From: Bettongia penicillata ogilbyi
Lineage: Eukaryota > Chordata > Mammalia > Diprotodontia > Potoroidae
Assembly: GCA_023548195.1 (NCBI GenBank)
Contig: JAJHZJ010000496.1
Span: 5,143,001-5,207,000, forward strand
Length of the DNA: 64,000 nucleotides
Direction of reading: 5' to 3'
The stretch's first letter is position 1. Each line of letters starts with the position of its first letter. Of the stretch, positions 21,263 through 33,315 are shown in pieces. The position numbers and the translations under genes are program-made. The notes below the pieces were generated by a model that worked only from the letters and a program-made list of their open reading frames with translations, did not search any database and was not told the origin of the DNA.

Positions 21263-22190
21263 CCCAGTTTTGCCTTTATTTCTTTATTCAGAACTCAATA
21301 GAGCAAAATGTTGCCCCAAAGGCAATGTTCTCACAAGAATCTTACATAAAAATATGGAAACCATGAAGAAGTAAGGTCACATTTGTCAAGAAGAAATTCA
21401 GCACTCTTCTTCTTAGTCACATTAAGTAAGGTATAAAGCAGAGAAGTGTCTGCTTAGCAAAGGTGATGTTGAAATAGAAGACAGCTTTCCTGCAGATGGT
21501 GATTTTCTCCACATGCTACTCTTTTGGGATATTTTGAGTTTCATCCTAAATTCCAAAACATTAAAAGAATTTTTCGATAAATACTATCATTACCCAGTGA
21601 TAATAAGAAAAGCTTTGACCAATCAACCCATATAGGAAAAACTCAAGTGGATGAAAAATACTTTTAGTTAGATGAGTCAGTATATCAGTACATATTTTGT
21701 GATCAGTAACTAACAGATGATCAGTGAGATGCACTGAGAATTGTGAAGGGGGAAGAGAATGATTGCATGATTTCTTAGTGCATATAAAACTATATGCAAT
21801 ATATATTTTTTTAATTATCCCAAGTTGTTCTCTGGCAGAAAAGTCAACTCTTTAAAATTTTCTGAGAAAGAGATATAAATGCATGCTTTGGATTACGATG
21901 TTTCCTAAAGATACACAGTTGTAGGTAACTCAAAGAGTACTGCAGAGATACACAGTGAGCATAGAGAGATTGTAGCATATTTTATTATTTATTCTATATT
22001 TATTAATGCTGATTTGCATGCAGGAAATGGTATGATAGATAGCACTGAGCCAATGTAGGATCCAGAAACATAGTAGGACAACCATGAGGTGATAGAAAGG
22101 GAAAATAAGTTAAATGAGGGTTACATTGGTACACAAAATTTCAAGGGTCAAATAAGTCATTTTGATTACTACAAATACCCAGATTAACTA
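21263..22190. other. Unassigned spacer
   Basis: No gene. Parts may be diverged L1 but I cannot support an assignment. Confidence 0.35.
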
Positions 22191-22194
22191 CAAA

Positions 22195-22490
22195 GGATAT
22201 ATGAAGGTAGATGCCATCTGCATCTAGAGAAAGAACTGATAAATAGAAATATGTATAGAGTAATTTTGTGTGTGTGTGTCTTTAATGGTAGCCGTCTCTA
22301 TGGTGAGGGAAAGAAGAAAAAAGAGAAAAATAGAAATTTACATGATAACTTTATTATATGTTTAAAAGGAATAGCAAATTATACATAATAGATTTGCAGT
22401 TGCAAGGCAATCATCTATTTTTATTCACAATATGTTATGGAAACACTTGTTTTATTTCAAAAATTTTAGATATAATTTTAAAAAGAATCA
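22195..22490 (+). mobile_element. L1 LINE 3' UTR, sense
   Basis: 'gccatctgcatctagagaaagaactgataaatag', 'ggtagccgtctctatggtgagggaaag', 'atttacatgataactttattatatgtttaaaagg', 'gatttgcagttgcaaggcaatcatc' follow the marsupial L1 3' UTR. Confidence 0.65.
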
Positions 22491-22739
22491 TAGAAGATGC
22501 CAAGTTAAGAAAATCCTCTATTCAGAATCTATGGGAAAAAAAGACAAAAAAATAGAGAGGGGCATGCTTTGTATTGATAGAGGTGGTACCCATATTCGTA
22601 AAATCACAAACTGGCTAATAAAAGGACCTAAGTAATCTTAATTTGATATCTGCTGGGCAGCAATCCTTTCCTCTATATGTTCTAGGCCATTACAAACTTC
22701 CCATAGGAGCTGTCCATCTCCCAATGCATCTACCTTCTT

Positions 22740-23620
22740 TTCTATTGTCAGCTGAAGATCTTGCCTCCTATTTTACTGAAAAGACTGAGGTCACCTACCA
22801 TTAACTCCTTTAACTCCCACTCTATTTACTTTCCTTTCTTCCTTTCCTCTTCCTTTTCACCACTTCCCACTTCTCACTTCCAAATACACCATTTTACCAA
22901 TCCTAATTTTGTAAGTTCTCTAGTTTCTTCCTTTCATTTCCATTCTAAGTTCATTTATCATATTTCTGATATTTTTCTCTCACTGAAAGTTGACTCTATC
23001 ATAATGACTTCATTTTAGTCCTTGTCAACAGTGGACAACAACCAACCAATGAAAACTAGTATTATAACCCCTCACAGAGGATATTATGTCCCCAGTGATT
23101 ATCATATGAGAACTTTGAGGTGGGACAATGGTTTCACTTTCAAGGATGATGGAGGGCAAGGTAGTTCTCTTGGACATATTCCTTTCTGATTTATCCTCAT
23201 AAACCACCTCTGTAATCGTGGTGCTCTTCTGTTCTGAATTCTTCTCTGGTGCCCCATTGCCAATTGAATAAAATCTAAATTCCTTACTAAGGGATATAAA
23301 ATCCCTCTTCAAAACTCCAAAGAGTACAACATATATTGTTGTCACATATTATATCCCAGTTAAGCTAAACTGTTTTTCACCACTTTCTTTAGGTTCTTTG
23401 GCTTCATATTCCTTTTCACTGGAATTTTCATCATCTCCATTTCTTGAAATCCCTTGTTATTTTCAAGGCTTGAGACTCATACTTCTTTCGCAAAGCATTC
23501 ATTGAACATCCCTAATGTGTCTTTTTATCTCCCCTTTGTGAATATAGTCTCTTGCCCTTGAAATTTCTTAAAGTATTTTCCTGAATCTCTCTTCTGTGCT
23601 TATCCCACTTTTTCTTGTTT
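22740..23620 (+). mobile_element. L2 LINE, sense
   Basis: 'ccattgccaattgaataaaatctaaattccttactaagg', 'tgaatatagtctcttgcccttg' and 'gcaaagcattcattgaacatccc' occur in L2 3' order. The upstream part (22740-23200) is more diverged. Confidence 0.55.
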
Positions 23621-23689
23621 CATAGTTATCAACGTATATGTTCTTCTATAATAAATAGTAGGAGCTGTTCTAAACCTTTTCTATTCTAA

Positions 23690-24140
23690 TCTTTTAAAAA
23701 ATAATGTTACATAGCATTCATTTTGGAATATCTCTCTGACACCCCAATGTAACAAGTAATTTCTTTCAAAAAACAAAGATAAAGATCAATTAAAAGTAAA
23801 GATTGGAAAACTAAAACTACATAAAATGAGACTGATAAGACAAATGATTTTTGATGACCATCTCTCACTTCTTCAAAAAAGGAAAGCTTTTTAAAAATCA
23901 TTTCAAAGATAAACTTTACAATGCTATAGTATTCACTTTCTTCTTTTTTGTACATCTCTATGCCTGTTGTCATGATTTATATCCTTTCCATGATTCTACT
24001 TACTTCACTCGGCATCATTACATAAAAGGCTTCCTGTGATTCTCTGAATTCTTAATATCCCCCTTATATTCTGGAGCAATATTATTCCACAGCATTCATG
24101 AACCATCATTTAACCATTGCCTATATTCTAAGGGTCTTGA
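23690..24140 (-). mobile_element. Possible L1-derived antisense segment
   Basis: 'cttcactcggcatcattacataaaaggcttcctgtgattctctgaattc' followed by 'gcaatattattccacagcattcatgaaccatcatttaaccattgcc' resembles antisense L1 ORF2 3' text. Strongly diverged. A similar block lies at 52590-53040. Confidence 0.4.
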
Positions 24141-24239
24141 GGCAGAATTTTAAACATTTTTATTTGCTTTTCCATTACCTGACTTGTGGTATTTGCATGT
24201 GATTGTGTATGTGTATTTAAAGCATCAAGAATGACTAGA

Positions 24240-24480
24240 TGATATGAGATTGGTGATGACAACAATACAGCAAAGGCCAGATTTGAACTCAGATCTTCCT
24301 AGCTCCAGGTCTGGAACAAATCCACTGCACCAAGGAGTATCTATAGAAATAACGTTGGGCTTAGAGTCATGAAAACTTGAATTCAAATACTGCTTCAGGT
24401 ACTAACTGTGTGACCTGGGCAAATCATCTAATGTCTCTGGGCCTCCATATCCTCATTTTAAAAATAAATGAGTTAAGTGA
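24240..24480 (+). mobile_element. Two opposed SINE fragments (minus 24240-24325, plus 24340-24480)
   Basis: Left piece reads antisense ('ccagatttgaactcagatcttcctagctcc', 'ccactgcacca'). Right piece reads sense ('gggcttagagtcatgaaaacttgaattcaaatac', 'ctgtgtgacctgggcaaatcatctaatgtctctgggcctc'). Both are tRNA-derived MIR/MON-type. Confidence 0.55.
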
Positions 24481-26445
24481 GATGGACTTTAATCTTTAGA
24501 TTAAAAAAGAGTGGAAAGTTTCAGTATTGTGACCTGAAATTCAAATCTAAAAAGGAAACCATTGCCTAAAATTTCAGAACAATCCTAATTAGGAAAATAA
24601 ATCTATTAAAAAGAAATCTTGTATCATAAATATATATGATTTAGAACCTCAAAGACAGGAAGTCTTAAATTGACATCTTTCATCTCACACCAGGCTGGCT
24701 ATTTTAACTTGGGAAAAGTCATTTAACCTTTTCCAGGTACCCAGGAAGCTCTTGTACCCAGGAAGATATTGTAGAGCAGGTAATAATTGGAGTCTTGCAG
24801 GGGAAAATTTCTTGCTGTGTGTTCTCTGTATTTGTGATATTATGTATCTATAGTCCACCATCACTCCTCCTCTACCCTACCCACCTCTCCCCCCCACCAG
24901 CCAAATATGGTGATTTGGATTTTCTAGTGTTTTCACTCATTCATGATGCATTGTCACTCCATTTGCTGAGACAACTGAGGATTAATGATGGGTCCCTTTA
25001 ATAATTAAGAGAATTAAAAAAATAATAATGTTCATACTTAGCAAGGTCTGATGATCCAAGGCTGTTTTAGGAGCTTTTCTCCTTTCAGTGAAGCTTCAAA
25101 CCCAAACAATAAAATTACAAATGGGTTTTCAGGTTGTTCAAGCAAAAATAAAACCCTTATTAGTGTGTGGACATTTTACATCCTGGCTCTGGTCACCATT
25201 GAAAAATGAGCTTAGTGTTCCCAGTAGTTTTCTCCAGTGTCCACTTTTATCCAAATAGAAAAAGAACTTTGCATTGGCACAACCTTCTTTCCCAACTGAG
25301 AGAGGTCCAGCAGGACTGTTGGGCCAGTCAGTATGTCTCTCCAGCATCTTGGCTCTAGTCCGCTGTAGGTATTTCCTTTGTAAAGACTCTATAGTTTTAA
25401 TTACATATGCACTTTTTCTTTTCTGGCTTTTCTAAATCACTGTGTTCCATACCAGCAGCCTGTAGGGTGAGATGTGAAAATTTAGCTGTGTGTATGTCAT
25501 TTTAAGTCTGCAAGGCTCTTGTCAGGCCAAACAGACTGTGTAAATATGAGGTAATTATTCACAAAGGTTATTGCAGATGGCCTGGGGGTAGTAGGTGGCT
25601 GGAAGGAAAGAAGGAGAAAAATCTTCTGCCAAGGAACTAACAAAGGAATTTGGAATATAGGCAGAATAGGGGGCTGCCTATCTCATAAGATTTTTAGGGA
25701 TAATATGTCCAAAATGAGATCCCTACTGCTCCATCGTGTTATTTGGTATCCTAACACTAAATATTACTGTCCTCGTCACTGTGGCAAAGGACCTGAGTCT
25801 CAATAACTCTGCCATTTCATATTTGTGTGTGTGTATGTGTGTGTATGTGTGTTTGTGACTGGGCAACTACTGCTTGGATTGGATAGCCTTTCTAAGTTAA
25901 CTGAAAGATGCAAATATATGGTCCTATGATTGTTAAGAGTTCAGTAACAAAATATGCATTCTCCTGGGAGAATGAATACCAAACATTATTAGCTAATATC
26001 CTAATACGAATAGTGGACAACTAGGTCAGACAAGGCCTTGAAGAAACAGGATGTTAGGTAGAGGGAATGTGGAAGAGGTTTAGTTCTAGAAACAGTATGT
26101 GAAAGAAATCAGGAAGTGAACACCACACCTGCTTCATGATTTTGTCTAGAGGTGACCCAGCAAGGAATGGGCCTGGTTTCTTTAGACAAATATTATATTG
26201 ACTGGAATATAGGGGTAGTGTAGGAACAGATTTTAGGTATTCCTAACACACTCTTAGGTGTTAAGAAATTTGTGTATACTTATAATGAAATCGTATGAGC
26301 ATTGTTTTGCATTATGAATAAATAGACATAACAAAAGTAGTTTTACAGTAGTTCACTAAATTACATATAGAACTTGGCTGCTTAGAGTCTTGGCCCATAT
26401 GCAATGCAGATTTCCATAGGTTTTCAGGTTTTTCACAGAATTATA
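24481..26445. other. Mostly unassigned; short L2-like piece near 26030-26130
   Basis: No coding region. 25450-25600 is repeat-free. 26030-26130 ('gacaaggccttgaagaaacagg', 'gtagagggaatgtggaag') may be antisense L2. An imperfect TG tract lies at 25822-25856. Confidence 0.35.
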
Positions 26446-26449
26446 TTAC

Positions 26450-26610
26450 AGCTGAAAGGCAGATGCTATAGAAATATATTTGTCTAATTACTTGATTTTC
26501 AGGTGACAAAACTGAGGTATAAAAAGGTAACATAATTTTCCTCTGATTGGATACCTAATAAGTAGCAGGGCAAAGGATAAGACCTAGCTCTTCCAAGTCT
26601 GAACTCACAC
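26450..26610 (-). mobile_element. MIR SINE fragment, antisense
   Basis: 'ttttcaggtgacaaaactgaggtataaaaaggtaac' then 'cctaataagtagcagggcaaaggataagacc' is antisense MIR. Confidence 0.55.
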
Positions 26611-26744
26611 TATGTGAAGGCCTTAATTATAATAGTTCACATTCATTTAATGTTTGGTTTACAAAGCATTTTTCTCTTAACAGTCCTTTGACTAAGACAG
26701 AATGAAATTATCCTGATTTTAAATAGATTTAAAAAGTGTAGAAT

Positions 26745-26910
26745 TCACATAACATAGTGGATATGGAATGGGACTTTGAGCCAGGAAGACTCTAAGTTCA
26801 AATCCTACCACAGATGACCACAAGCAAGTCATTTGACCTCTTTGAGTGCTTTGCTTCCTAATCTGTGGAAGGGGAGTCTAATTTCTTTCAGTCCAAATCT
26901 GTGATTGTAT
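26745..26910 (+). mobile_element. MON-1/MIR-type SINE
   Basis: 'catagtggatatggaatggg', 'gagccaggaagactctaagttcaaatcc', 'gcaagtcatttgacctctttgag', 'tctgtggaagggga'. Sense tRNA-like head and body. Confidence 0.6.
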
Positions 26911-26911
26911 G

Positions 26912-27100
26912 ATTTTCTCAACAGTCCTGTGAATAGGCACTGTTACTTTCCTCATAATACAGATGCAAAAACTGAGGCACTGATAAGTTCAGAGACTTCT
27001 CTGTGGTCACAAAGCTACTAATTATCTGAAGTAGAATTACTGAGGATCATCTGTGATTCTTCTTCTAGAGCCAAGTACTGGGTTCTATTCATTATGCAAC
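26912..27100 (-). mobile_element. MIR SINE, antisense
   Basis: 'caacagtcctgtgaataggcactgttac', 'atacagatgcaaaaactgaggcactgataagttc', 'gtggtcacaaagctactaatt' in antisense order. With the preceding sense copy it forms an imperfect inverted SINE pair. Confidence 0.6.
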
Positions 27101-27360
27101 ATTTTTTTGCTTCTCATAATAATTTATAACGGGGTTGAGTGAGTGGATCTTTATTTCAGATTCCTTTAGGCTAATCTGTCCTTCCCTCAGAAAAATAATC
27201 AAATTAAAAGAAACAATTAAAAACAACAAGCAAAATAAAAGCAAATTCAAAACAGTTGACTGTTTTGATAACCCGACTGTGAGTGGAGACTAGAGAGAAG
27301 AAAAATCCTTATTGAAGTCATGATTTTAATCTTTTCTCACTAAATCAGTGTCCATAAAGT

Positions 27361-27396
<36 letters not shown>

Positions 27397-28085
27397 ACTG
27401 TTCCCTGCCACGCAAATCACAGGTGAGAAAGAGGGAAAAATTGGCTTGTAGGTTTTCTTTGTCCCAGGCAACCTAGTGGTACTGTCCATGGTCCAGCTTG
27501 TTTGGTAAAGCAATCTTTGTATGCAGAGCTAGGTGCATACTCACCTCATCCCTGGTCCTTTCTGTAAGAGTTTTGGCATAGCTAAGGGAAGAATAAATGA
27601 AATATTGGTACGCATCTTGGAGGGTCTATATGTGTTCACAATTTGCCTTTTTAACTAATCTTCTTCATCTCTGAATTTATAGAGAAGCTTCAGCTTCCTT
27701 TCTGAAATGTTTTTGGATTGAACAAAGCAAGGCACAAGACTTAGTTTGTAATAAAGACTGGTTTTATTGCTATTTTTATTATCTGCAAAATGCAACAAAA
27801 GTTTAAAATTAATAACAACCAGGAACAGAGAAGCAAGATAATAAAAAGTTCTGTCATTGCCATGGGAGATGCACATTGCCTTGCCTTTCACCAGGAAAAG
27901 ACAAAAGACACTTATTGATTGTATTTATCACTGACAGAAAGGGAAAGGAGCAGAATGCCTCTGGCTGGTTTATTTATTTTTAGTAAAACTTTTTCATTTA
28001 AAGTCTGTAGAAAGAAAAAAAACATTTGCTTAAAAATGCTTCCATTAAGGTTCATCTTAGATGTCTCATAATGGTGTGAAGGTAG
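27101..28085. other. Unassigned, with (CA)n at 27362-27398
   Basis: No gene. A CA run of about 17 units lies at 27362-27398. The 78-residue minus frame at 27655-27891 has no recognisable motif. Confidence 0.45.
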
Positions 28086-28089
28086 CTCT

Positions 28090-28294
28090 TGTTTCTGAAA
28101 TCAGTTCAAATCACATGACCTGAGTTTTACCCTCATTTCTGATACTCATTGTATAACTTTTGGCAAGTCTCAGTTTCCTCACTTGAAAAATGAAGGGGTT
28201 GAACAAGATGATGTCTGATGTCTCTTCTAGATCTAAATTTATTATATTATGATTATATTATGATATTATATTACATAAATTATATTATATTATA
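28090..28294 (+). mobile_element. MON-1-type SINE with (TATTA)-rich tail
   Basis: 'cttttggcaagtctcagtttcctcacttg', 'gaaggggttgaacaagatgatgtctgatgtctcttctagatctaaa' is the SINE 3' half. The ATTAT/TATTA repeat at 28237-28294 follows directly and probably grew from the tail. Confidence 0.6.
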
Positions 28295-28304
28295 TTCAAC
28301 CATC

Positions 28305-29230
28305 ATTACTAGCTTCTGTCATTAAATACTTTTTCACATGTCAAGGGCTGTGAAAGGCACTGGAGATATAAGGACAAAAATAATTGTGATGCCTTCCCTT
28401 CAAGTGCTTATATTCTACCCAGCAGATTCAAAATATAAATAAAAAACAAAGAAATTACAGGCAGAAGGGCACTAAAGATAGAGTGTCTCTGAAAAGGTCC
28501 CATGTAAGAGATACAACTAAGCTGACTCTCAAAGGAACCCAGTTATTCCATGAGGTCAAGGTGAGGAGATAGAACATTTCAAAACATGGCACCGAATTTT
28601 CAAAGGTATAGAAACTGGAGATGACATCCCACTTGGGAAACATCTCAAGACTAGTTTAGTTAAAATGGAGGGTGAATAGAGGGGAATAGTAATGGGAAAT
28701 GCATCTACAAAAGTAAGTTAGAGGTAGATCATGGAGAGCTTTAAGCACAACACCAAGGAGATTGTGTTTTATCTAAGATGTTGTGGAGAATTCAGTGAAG
28801 ACTTTTGAGGAAGGGAGTGACATGATTTTAGGAATATTCATTTGGCAACTGTGGAAGATAGATTAGAAAAGAGTAGAAACTGGAAAGGAGAGGCCAGGTA
28901 GGAAGCTATAGTCTAAGTAGGTGATAATCAAGGCTTGAACTAGTATGATGACTGTGTGAATGTGAAGGGGGGAAGATATGAGAAATGCTGAGATACTATA
29001 ATAAACCACACTTCACAATTTATCATGTGAAGCCAAGTGAGAGAAGAAGAAGAAACACAGATGATCCTGAGTTTATAAACCTGGGTAATTGGAAGGATGA
29101 TTGTGCCCACAAGAGAAGGAGAAGAAGGAATGAATGGGCTTTGTGGTAAATATAAAAATGATTTCCCAAACATCCTACCAAGTAGGAAAGGCTTATAGCA
29201 TTGCCTTGGTGACAGATTGTGCATCTATTG
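28305..29230 (-). mobile_element. L2 LINE, antisense, about 0.9 kb
   Basis: The antisense 3' UTR ('gaaaggcactggagatataaggac', 'cttcaagtgcttatattctac') is followed by ORF2 text in antisense order: 'gtagatcatggagagctttaagcac', 'gaagggagtgacatgatttt', 'ggcaactgtggaagatag', 'gataatcaaggcttgaactag', 'ctgagtttataaacctgggtaattggaaggatgattgtgcc'. Frames on the minus strand (for example 29224-28940) are remnants. Confidence 0.85.
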
Positions 29231-29339
29231 TCTGAGGTGTAGCTCAGCTCCATCCTGAGAAGTTCAACGGAAAGGTCAGCTTCAGGGTGATTATTTTCGT
29301 CAGAGGATATACATCAAAGGCCAAATTGGCACACAGGTT

Positions 29340-29835
29340 ATGACTCACATTGTCAAATACAATTACCTTTTTCTCCATTCTCATCTCTCTTGTCATCTCT
29401 GAAGCTTTTATGTTGTTAGTAAATCTAGGTTTTCTCCTAGCTAATGTCTCTTCTTCTGGGTTTTCATGATACTGCTTGGTTCTCCTAACAGCCTACCTAC
29501 TTCTTCTCAGTCTTCTTTGTTGGCCTTTCATACCTGGATCTTTTTCTTTATAATATCTTGGTGATATAACTGGCTTCTAGGGTTTGATGACCATATTTGT
29601 GCAGGAGATCTCCAAATCTGCCAGCTCTTGTCTCTCTCTTGAATTCTAGTCCTCTATCACCAACTGTTATATATATATTTCAAACCCAAAATCTCATAGA
29701 TGTTTCAAATCCAACCCCCGACTCACTCTCATTGAGCTTCTGTATTTCTGTTGAGAGTATGACTGTCCTAGTCAACCAGGTTTCTAACTTCCATGTTATG
29801 TTTTATTCCTTCTTCTCCCTCATCCCAGTGAGCTT
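29340..29835 (+). mobile_element. L2 LINE, sense, ORF2 3' part
   Basis: 'gtgcaggagatctccaaatctgcc', 'tgaattctagtcctctatcaccaactg', 'cccaaaatctcatagatgtttcaaatcc', 'gtcaaccaggtttctaacttcc' follow sense L2 text. It lies close to an antisense L2 on its left. Confidence 0.7.
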
Positions 29836-29869
29836 GGAGTAAGAATGTGCCATCATATCCCATTTCTAA

Positions 29870-30050
29870 CACATAATACCTGTAGCATGAGTCACTTAAC
29901 CTGCCTAAGTTTTCTCATCAGTAAAATGAGGGTATTAACAACACTTGTTTCACATGATTGTTGAGATACAAGTGAGATAACGTTTGTAAAGCAGTTGCAA
30001 AATTTAAAGTATACTATAAATGTGAGCTATTATTAGGCATTATTAATATA
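29870..30050 (+). mobile_element. MIR SINE
   Basis: 'agtcacttaacctgcctaag', 'tctcatcagtaaaatgagggtattaacaac', 'gattgttgagatacaagtgagataa', 'gtaaagcagttgcaaaatttaaagtatactataaatgtgagc' in MIR order. Confidence 0.75.
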
Positions 30051-30149
30051 TCACCTATTGTTTAATGATATTTAATGTGTTGTTAATGTTATTTTAAATT
30101 AAATGCTCAAATGTGTATAGATCTTTTATTTTCACATTTTCTCATTTTG

Positions 30150-30245
30150 TCCTCATGACAGTCCTGTAATTTGTTATTATCTCCATTTTGCAGAAGAGCA
30201 AACTGAGGCTCAGACAGAACAAAAGATATCTTTGCACCTATAGAA
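30150..30245 (-). mobile_element. MIR fragment, antisense
   Basis: 'cctcatgacagtcctgtaatttg', 'ctccattttgcagaagagcaaactgaggctcagac'. Sense MIR and antisense MIR lie back to back here. Confidence 0.6.
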
Positions 30246-30754
30246 ATTAACTCACATTCTGCCTATCCCAGATACATCCAAAGCATTCTTTCATGCTCTT
30301 TTGGACTTTTAATGAACCTCTTATTAATAATAGTGACCCAGCATAAGAAGGTATTTTACCTTCTTCAGGTTATTTCCAAATGGATGATTTATTTCCTGGC
30401 CCTCAGTTTGGCCAAAATTGATCTCTAATCTTGTAATGGAATTCTCTCGCAAACTCTGTACCATCCTTCTCCTGCCTCTGTTCTGGGTTACTAAGCTGGG
30501 ACTGACATGTAATGCTTCCTCTTCAACCAGCCCATCAACTCCACCTCATTTATTTCTCCTTTAGGGGGAATCTCTTAGATGTCTAGTGCCTTTTTGTATG
30601 AAACTAGATAACTGGCTTTAGCATTAGTTTAGGCCAGAAAAGAAATGGCCATAATCATCATTTCTTACAGACTGTCTACTCCATTAACAACTAAAAAGAT
30701 TGAGAAAAATGACAAGCATTTTTTATTTATTTATTTTTACATTGATTTATAGTC

Positions 30755-30915
30755 ACTAAGTGGTTTCATAAAATTTTTATCATCACAAAAAAGCCCATGA
30801 AATAAATAATGCAAATATGATGTCTACTTAAAAAAGATCAGGAAACTTTGGCTCTGAGAAGTTGTTACTTGCTAAGTAATCAAGTTAGGAACTCAAACCC
30901 AGGTCTTATGATACT
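30755..30915 (-). mobile_element. MIR-type SINE, antisense
   Basis: 'gatcaggaaactttggctctgagaag', 'aagttaggaactcaaacccaggtcttatgatac' is the antisense body and head. Confidence 0.55.
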
Positions 30916-30924
30916 AAGTCAGAA

Positions 30925-31110
30925 GGTGGGGAAGATGGAAGGGTAGAAAAATCAGCATATTGGCTCCAAGTTACCTGGGTTTGAATCTCTGCCATCCCAG
31001 TTGCTAACTGTGTGGTCTTGAATAAGTCATTTAATCTTTGAGTATTGGTTCCACAATGAAGCAGTAGGATTGCTAATTCCCCTTTCAGCCCCAGATTTAA
31101 TGATTTTCCA
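30925..31110 (+). mobile_element. MON-1/MIR-type SINE
   Basis: 'tggctccaagttacctgggtttgaatctctgcc', 'ctaactgtgtggtcttgaataagtcatttaatc', 'cccctttcagccccagatttaatg' in sense order. Confidence 0.6.
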
Positions 31111-31424
31111 AAGGGAAAGTATACACACTGAGAGAGGAGAAATGGAAAAATGCCCACTGAAAGTTCTGCATTTGTAACTTCCATGGATTGTTGCTGCAGT
31201 AATAAAAGTATTTTCTCAATTTTTTTAATTATGACAACCAATGGCTGCCAATGGCTATCTTAGATGTACTTTATCAATCCAATTAGCTGGAAGAATTGTT
31301 GTTCTGTCCAGATATGGAAAATAAATAAAACATATCTGTTATTTTTATTTCTTATTCAACCCTGCATTCTTTTCTTTCTTTTATTATGTAGTTAAAATAA
31401 CAGAATTGTTTTATTTATTTTTAA

Positions 31425-31612
31425 TAGTGTTGGCCTTGAATCCAGAAAGATCTGAGTTCAAGGGCTACTTATGACCCATGTTGACTTTGAAACATTGGGT
31501 ATGATCCTGATATTTCCAGGCTCTAAGACTAGAGGTTACAGAGAAAGTGCCGACCTCCACTGATGAAGGAATTTTCTCCTCTGAGAGTTCCCTATATCAA
31601 TTTCCCATCATT
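31425..31612 (+). mobile_element. WSINE1-type SINE
   Basis: 'gtgttggccttgaatccagaaagatctgagttcaag' head, 'ggctctaagactagaggttacagagaaagtgccgacctcc', 'gaaggaattttctcctctgagagttccctatatcaa' tail, close to the family text. Confidence 0.8.
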
Positions 31613-32444
31613 TTATTTTTCCTTCCCCTTCACCTCTATTCCTAATCCCTTCTATAAGGGGAAAAATAGTTCTGAAAAACCATTCAACATATAAACCAAG
31701 TTTAGCATTAGATGCAGTATTCTGTGCTCATGGTCCCTACTTCTCCAAAGGAGGGAGGGGAAGGATGCACTTGTATATCTTTGGTTTGGAGCTAAACTTG
31801 GACATCACATTTTGATGGCAATCATTTTTTTTTGTTTTTATTGATGTCCTTTCTCTACAGACTGTTGAAGTTACTTTGTATATTTGCCTGATTCTGTTTT
31901 GTAACAATTCTTAAAAAGCTAGATATTCTTCAATCAAGGGGCCTATACTTTGTTTCTAGTTTTTTTCTGATATAAACAATGCTACTATAAACATCTGGGG
32001 GCATATCATTGACCCTATTAAAGTACATGCCTAGCAATGAGGACTCTGGGTCTAGGGTCATAGGGTTATTTTATAAAGTCACTATCTTATCATAATTCTA
32101 AATGACTTTCCAGAATAGCTGGAATAATTTATAATATTAGTGTGCCTGCTTCTCTACAACTTCTCCAACATGGATTGCATCTTTTTTTCTAATAAAAAAA
32201 CACAAAACAAAATTTCTAGGCATATAGTGAATAATTAGAGTTTTGATTTGCCTTTATGTTACTTTTAGTGATTTGTAGCAATATTTCACATGACTCTTCA
32301 TAGTGTGTAGTTCTTTTGAAAAATCTTTAAAAATTCTTATATCATTTATTCATTGGGGAATGACTTCTATTCTTATATATTTGTGTTAGTTTCCTATATG
32401 TCAAATAGGAATTATCAGAGATTTTTGATGCAAACTTCCTCCCT

Positions 32445-32752
32445 CCCAATCTCCCATTAGAGAGTTCCTCCTGGACCTGGCATTTTGTGGAGGAGCTGAG
32501 ATGGGCTCATCTCAATTCTCCCTCCAGTCCTGTTTCTGACTTACTTTGGACTTGAAAACATTGCTCCTTTCTCTCCCTGACCCCTTCTCAGCTCCCTTTT
32601 TTTGGTATTATCTTCCTCTCCTCTCCCCAGTTAGAATCTAAGTTTCTTGAAGGCAAACTCTATCCTTCCTTTTGCTTGTATTTGTATCTCACTACTTAGC
32701 ATAGTGCCTGGAACAAGGTAAGCACTTAATAAGTGCATGTATCTTCCATTTC
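32445..32752 (+). mobile_element. L2-tailed insert within L1
   Basis: About 0.3 kb ending 'gttagaatctaagtttcttgaaggcaaactc', 'ctacttagcatagtgcctggaacaaggtaagcacttaataagtgc', an L2-type 3' terminus. The L1 text stops at its left ('gagatttttgatgcaaac') and resumes at its right ('agctttgtaatttcatgtaatc'). It may be L2 itself or an L2-mobilised SINE. Confidence 0.6.
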
Positions 32753-32954
32753 TTTCCTTCCAGATCAGTTTCTTCCCTTCTTATCCTGTATGAAAGAAAG
32801 CTTTGTAATTTCATGTAATCAAAATTGTCATTTGATCTTGTGATTTCCTTCTATGCCTTGTTTGATTATAAAACTCTCTCACACCTAGAACTATGAATAG
32901 TATCAAAACTACTTCTCTCATTTCCATTTTGAAGTCATTGTGGTATAAAAACAG

Positions 32955-33180
32955 GGACGGGGACTGGGCGTGTGAATTCATTGGAATTCCTGGATGAAGC
33001 AACTCCTTTAACTAATGTAGATTGTACCTTTTCTGTAACTGTCTTTGAAAGCTTGCTAGAGGATTGAGAAGCTAAGTGACTTGCTCAAGGTTACCCAAGC
33101 ATTTTGTATCAGAGGTAGGCCTTTAACCCAGTGTTTCCTGGTTCTAAGGCTAACTTTCTATCCATCATACCACTTGGTTT
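32955..33180 (-). mobile_element. WSINE1-type SINE, antisense
   Basis: On the minus strand: 'aagtggtatgatggatagaaagttagccttagaaccagg' (tRNA-like head), 'gagcaagtcacttagcttctc', 'ctttcaaagacagttacagaaaaggtac', 'aaaggagttgcttcatccaggaattccaatgaattcac' and 'gcccagtcccc' (tail). The head lies about 20 bp from the 3' end of the 5S-like sequence. Confidence 0.75.
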
Positions 33181-33201
33181 TTTCAGAACGTAAAAATAAA
33201 A

Positions 33202-33315
33202 AGTCTAAATGATCACCACATTCTCAGGTGGTGTCTTACCCAAATACTAACCTGACATGACCCTGATTAGCTTCCAAGACAAAACTGGTCATTTTTAGGG
33301 TCGTATGGATTTAGA
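33202..33315 (-). pseudogene. 5S rRNA pseudogene (full-length, diverged)
   Basis: The minus strand aligns along the whole of vertebrate 5S rRNA. The 5' end 'atctaaatccatacgaccct' corresponds to gtctacggccataccaccct. The internal A-box region is 'ggaagctaatcagggtcatg' (ggaagctaagcagggtcggg). Then 'aggttagtatttgggtaaga' (tggttagtacttggatggga) and 'caccacctgagaatg' (gaccgcctgggaata). The end is 'tgatcatttagact' (ggtgctgtaggct). Many substitutions, including in the internal promoter, argue against function. An A-rich stretch and then the WSINE1 head follow on the same strand. Confidence 0.85.

Noticed and set aside
33202..33315. Functional 5S rRNA gene
   Set aside because: Too many substitutions, including in the internal promoter boxes, and it lies within a transposon nest as a single copy.
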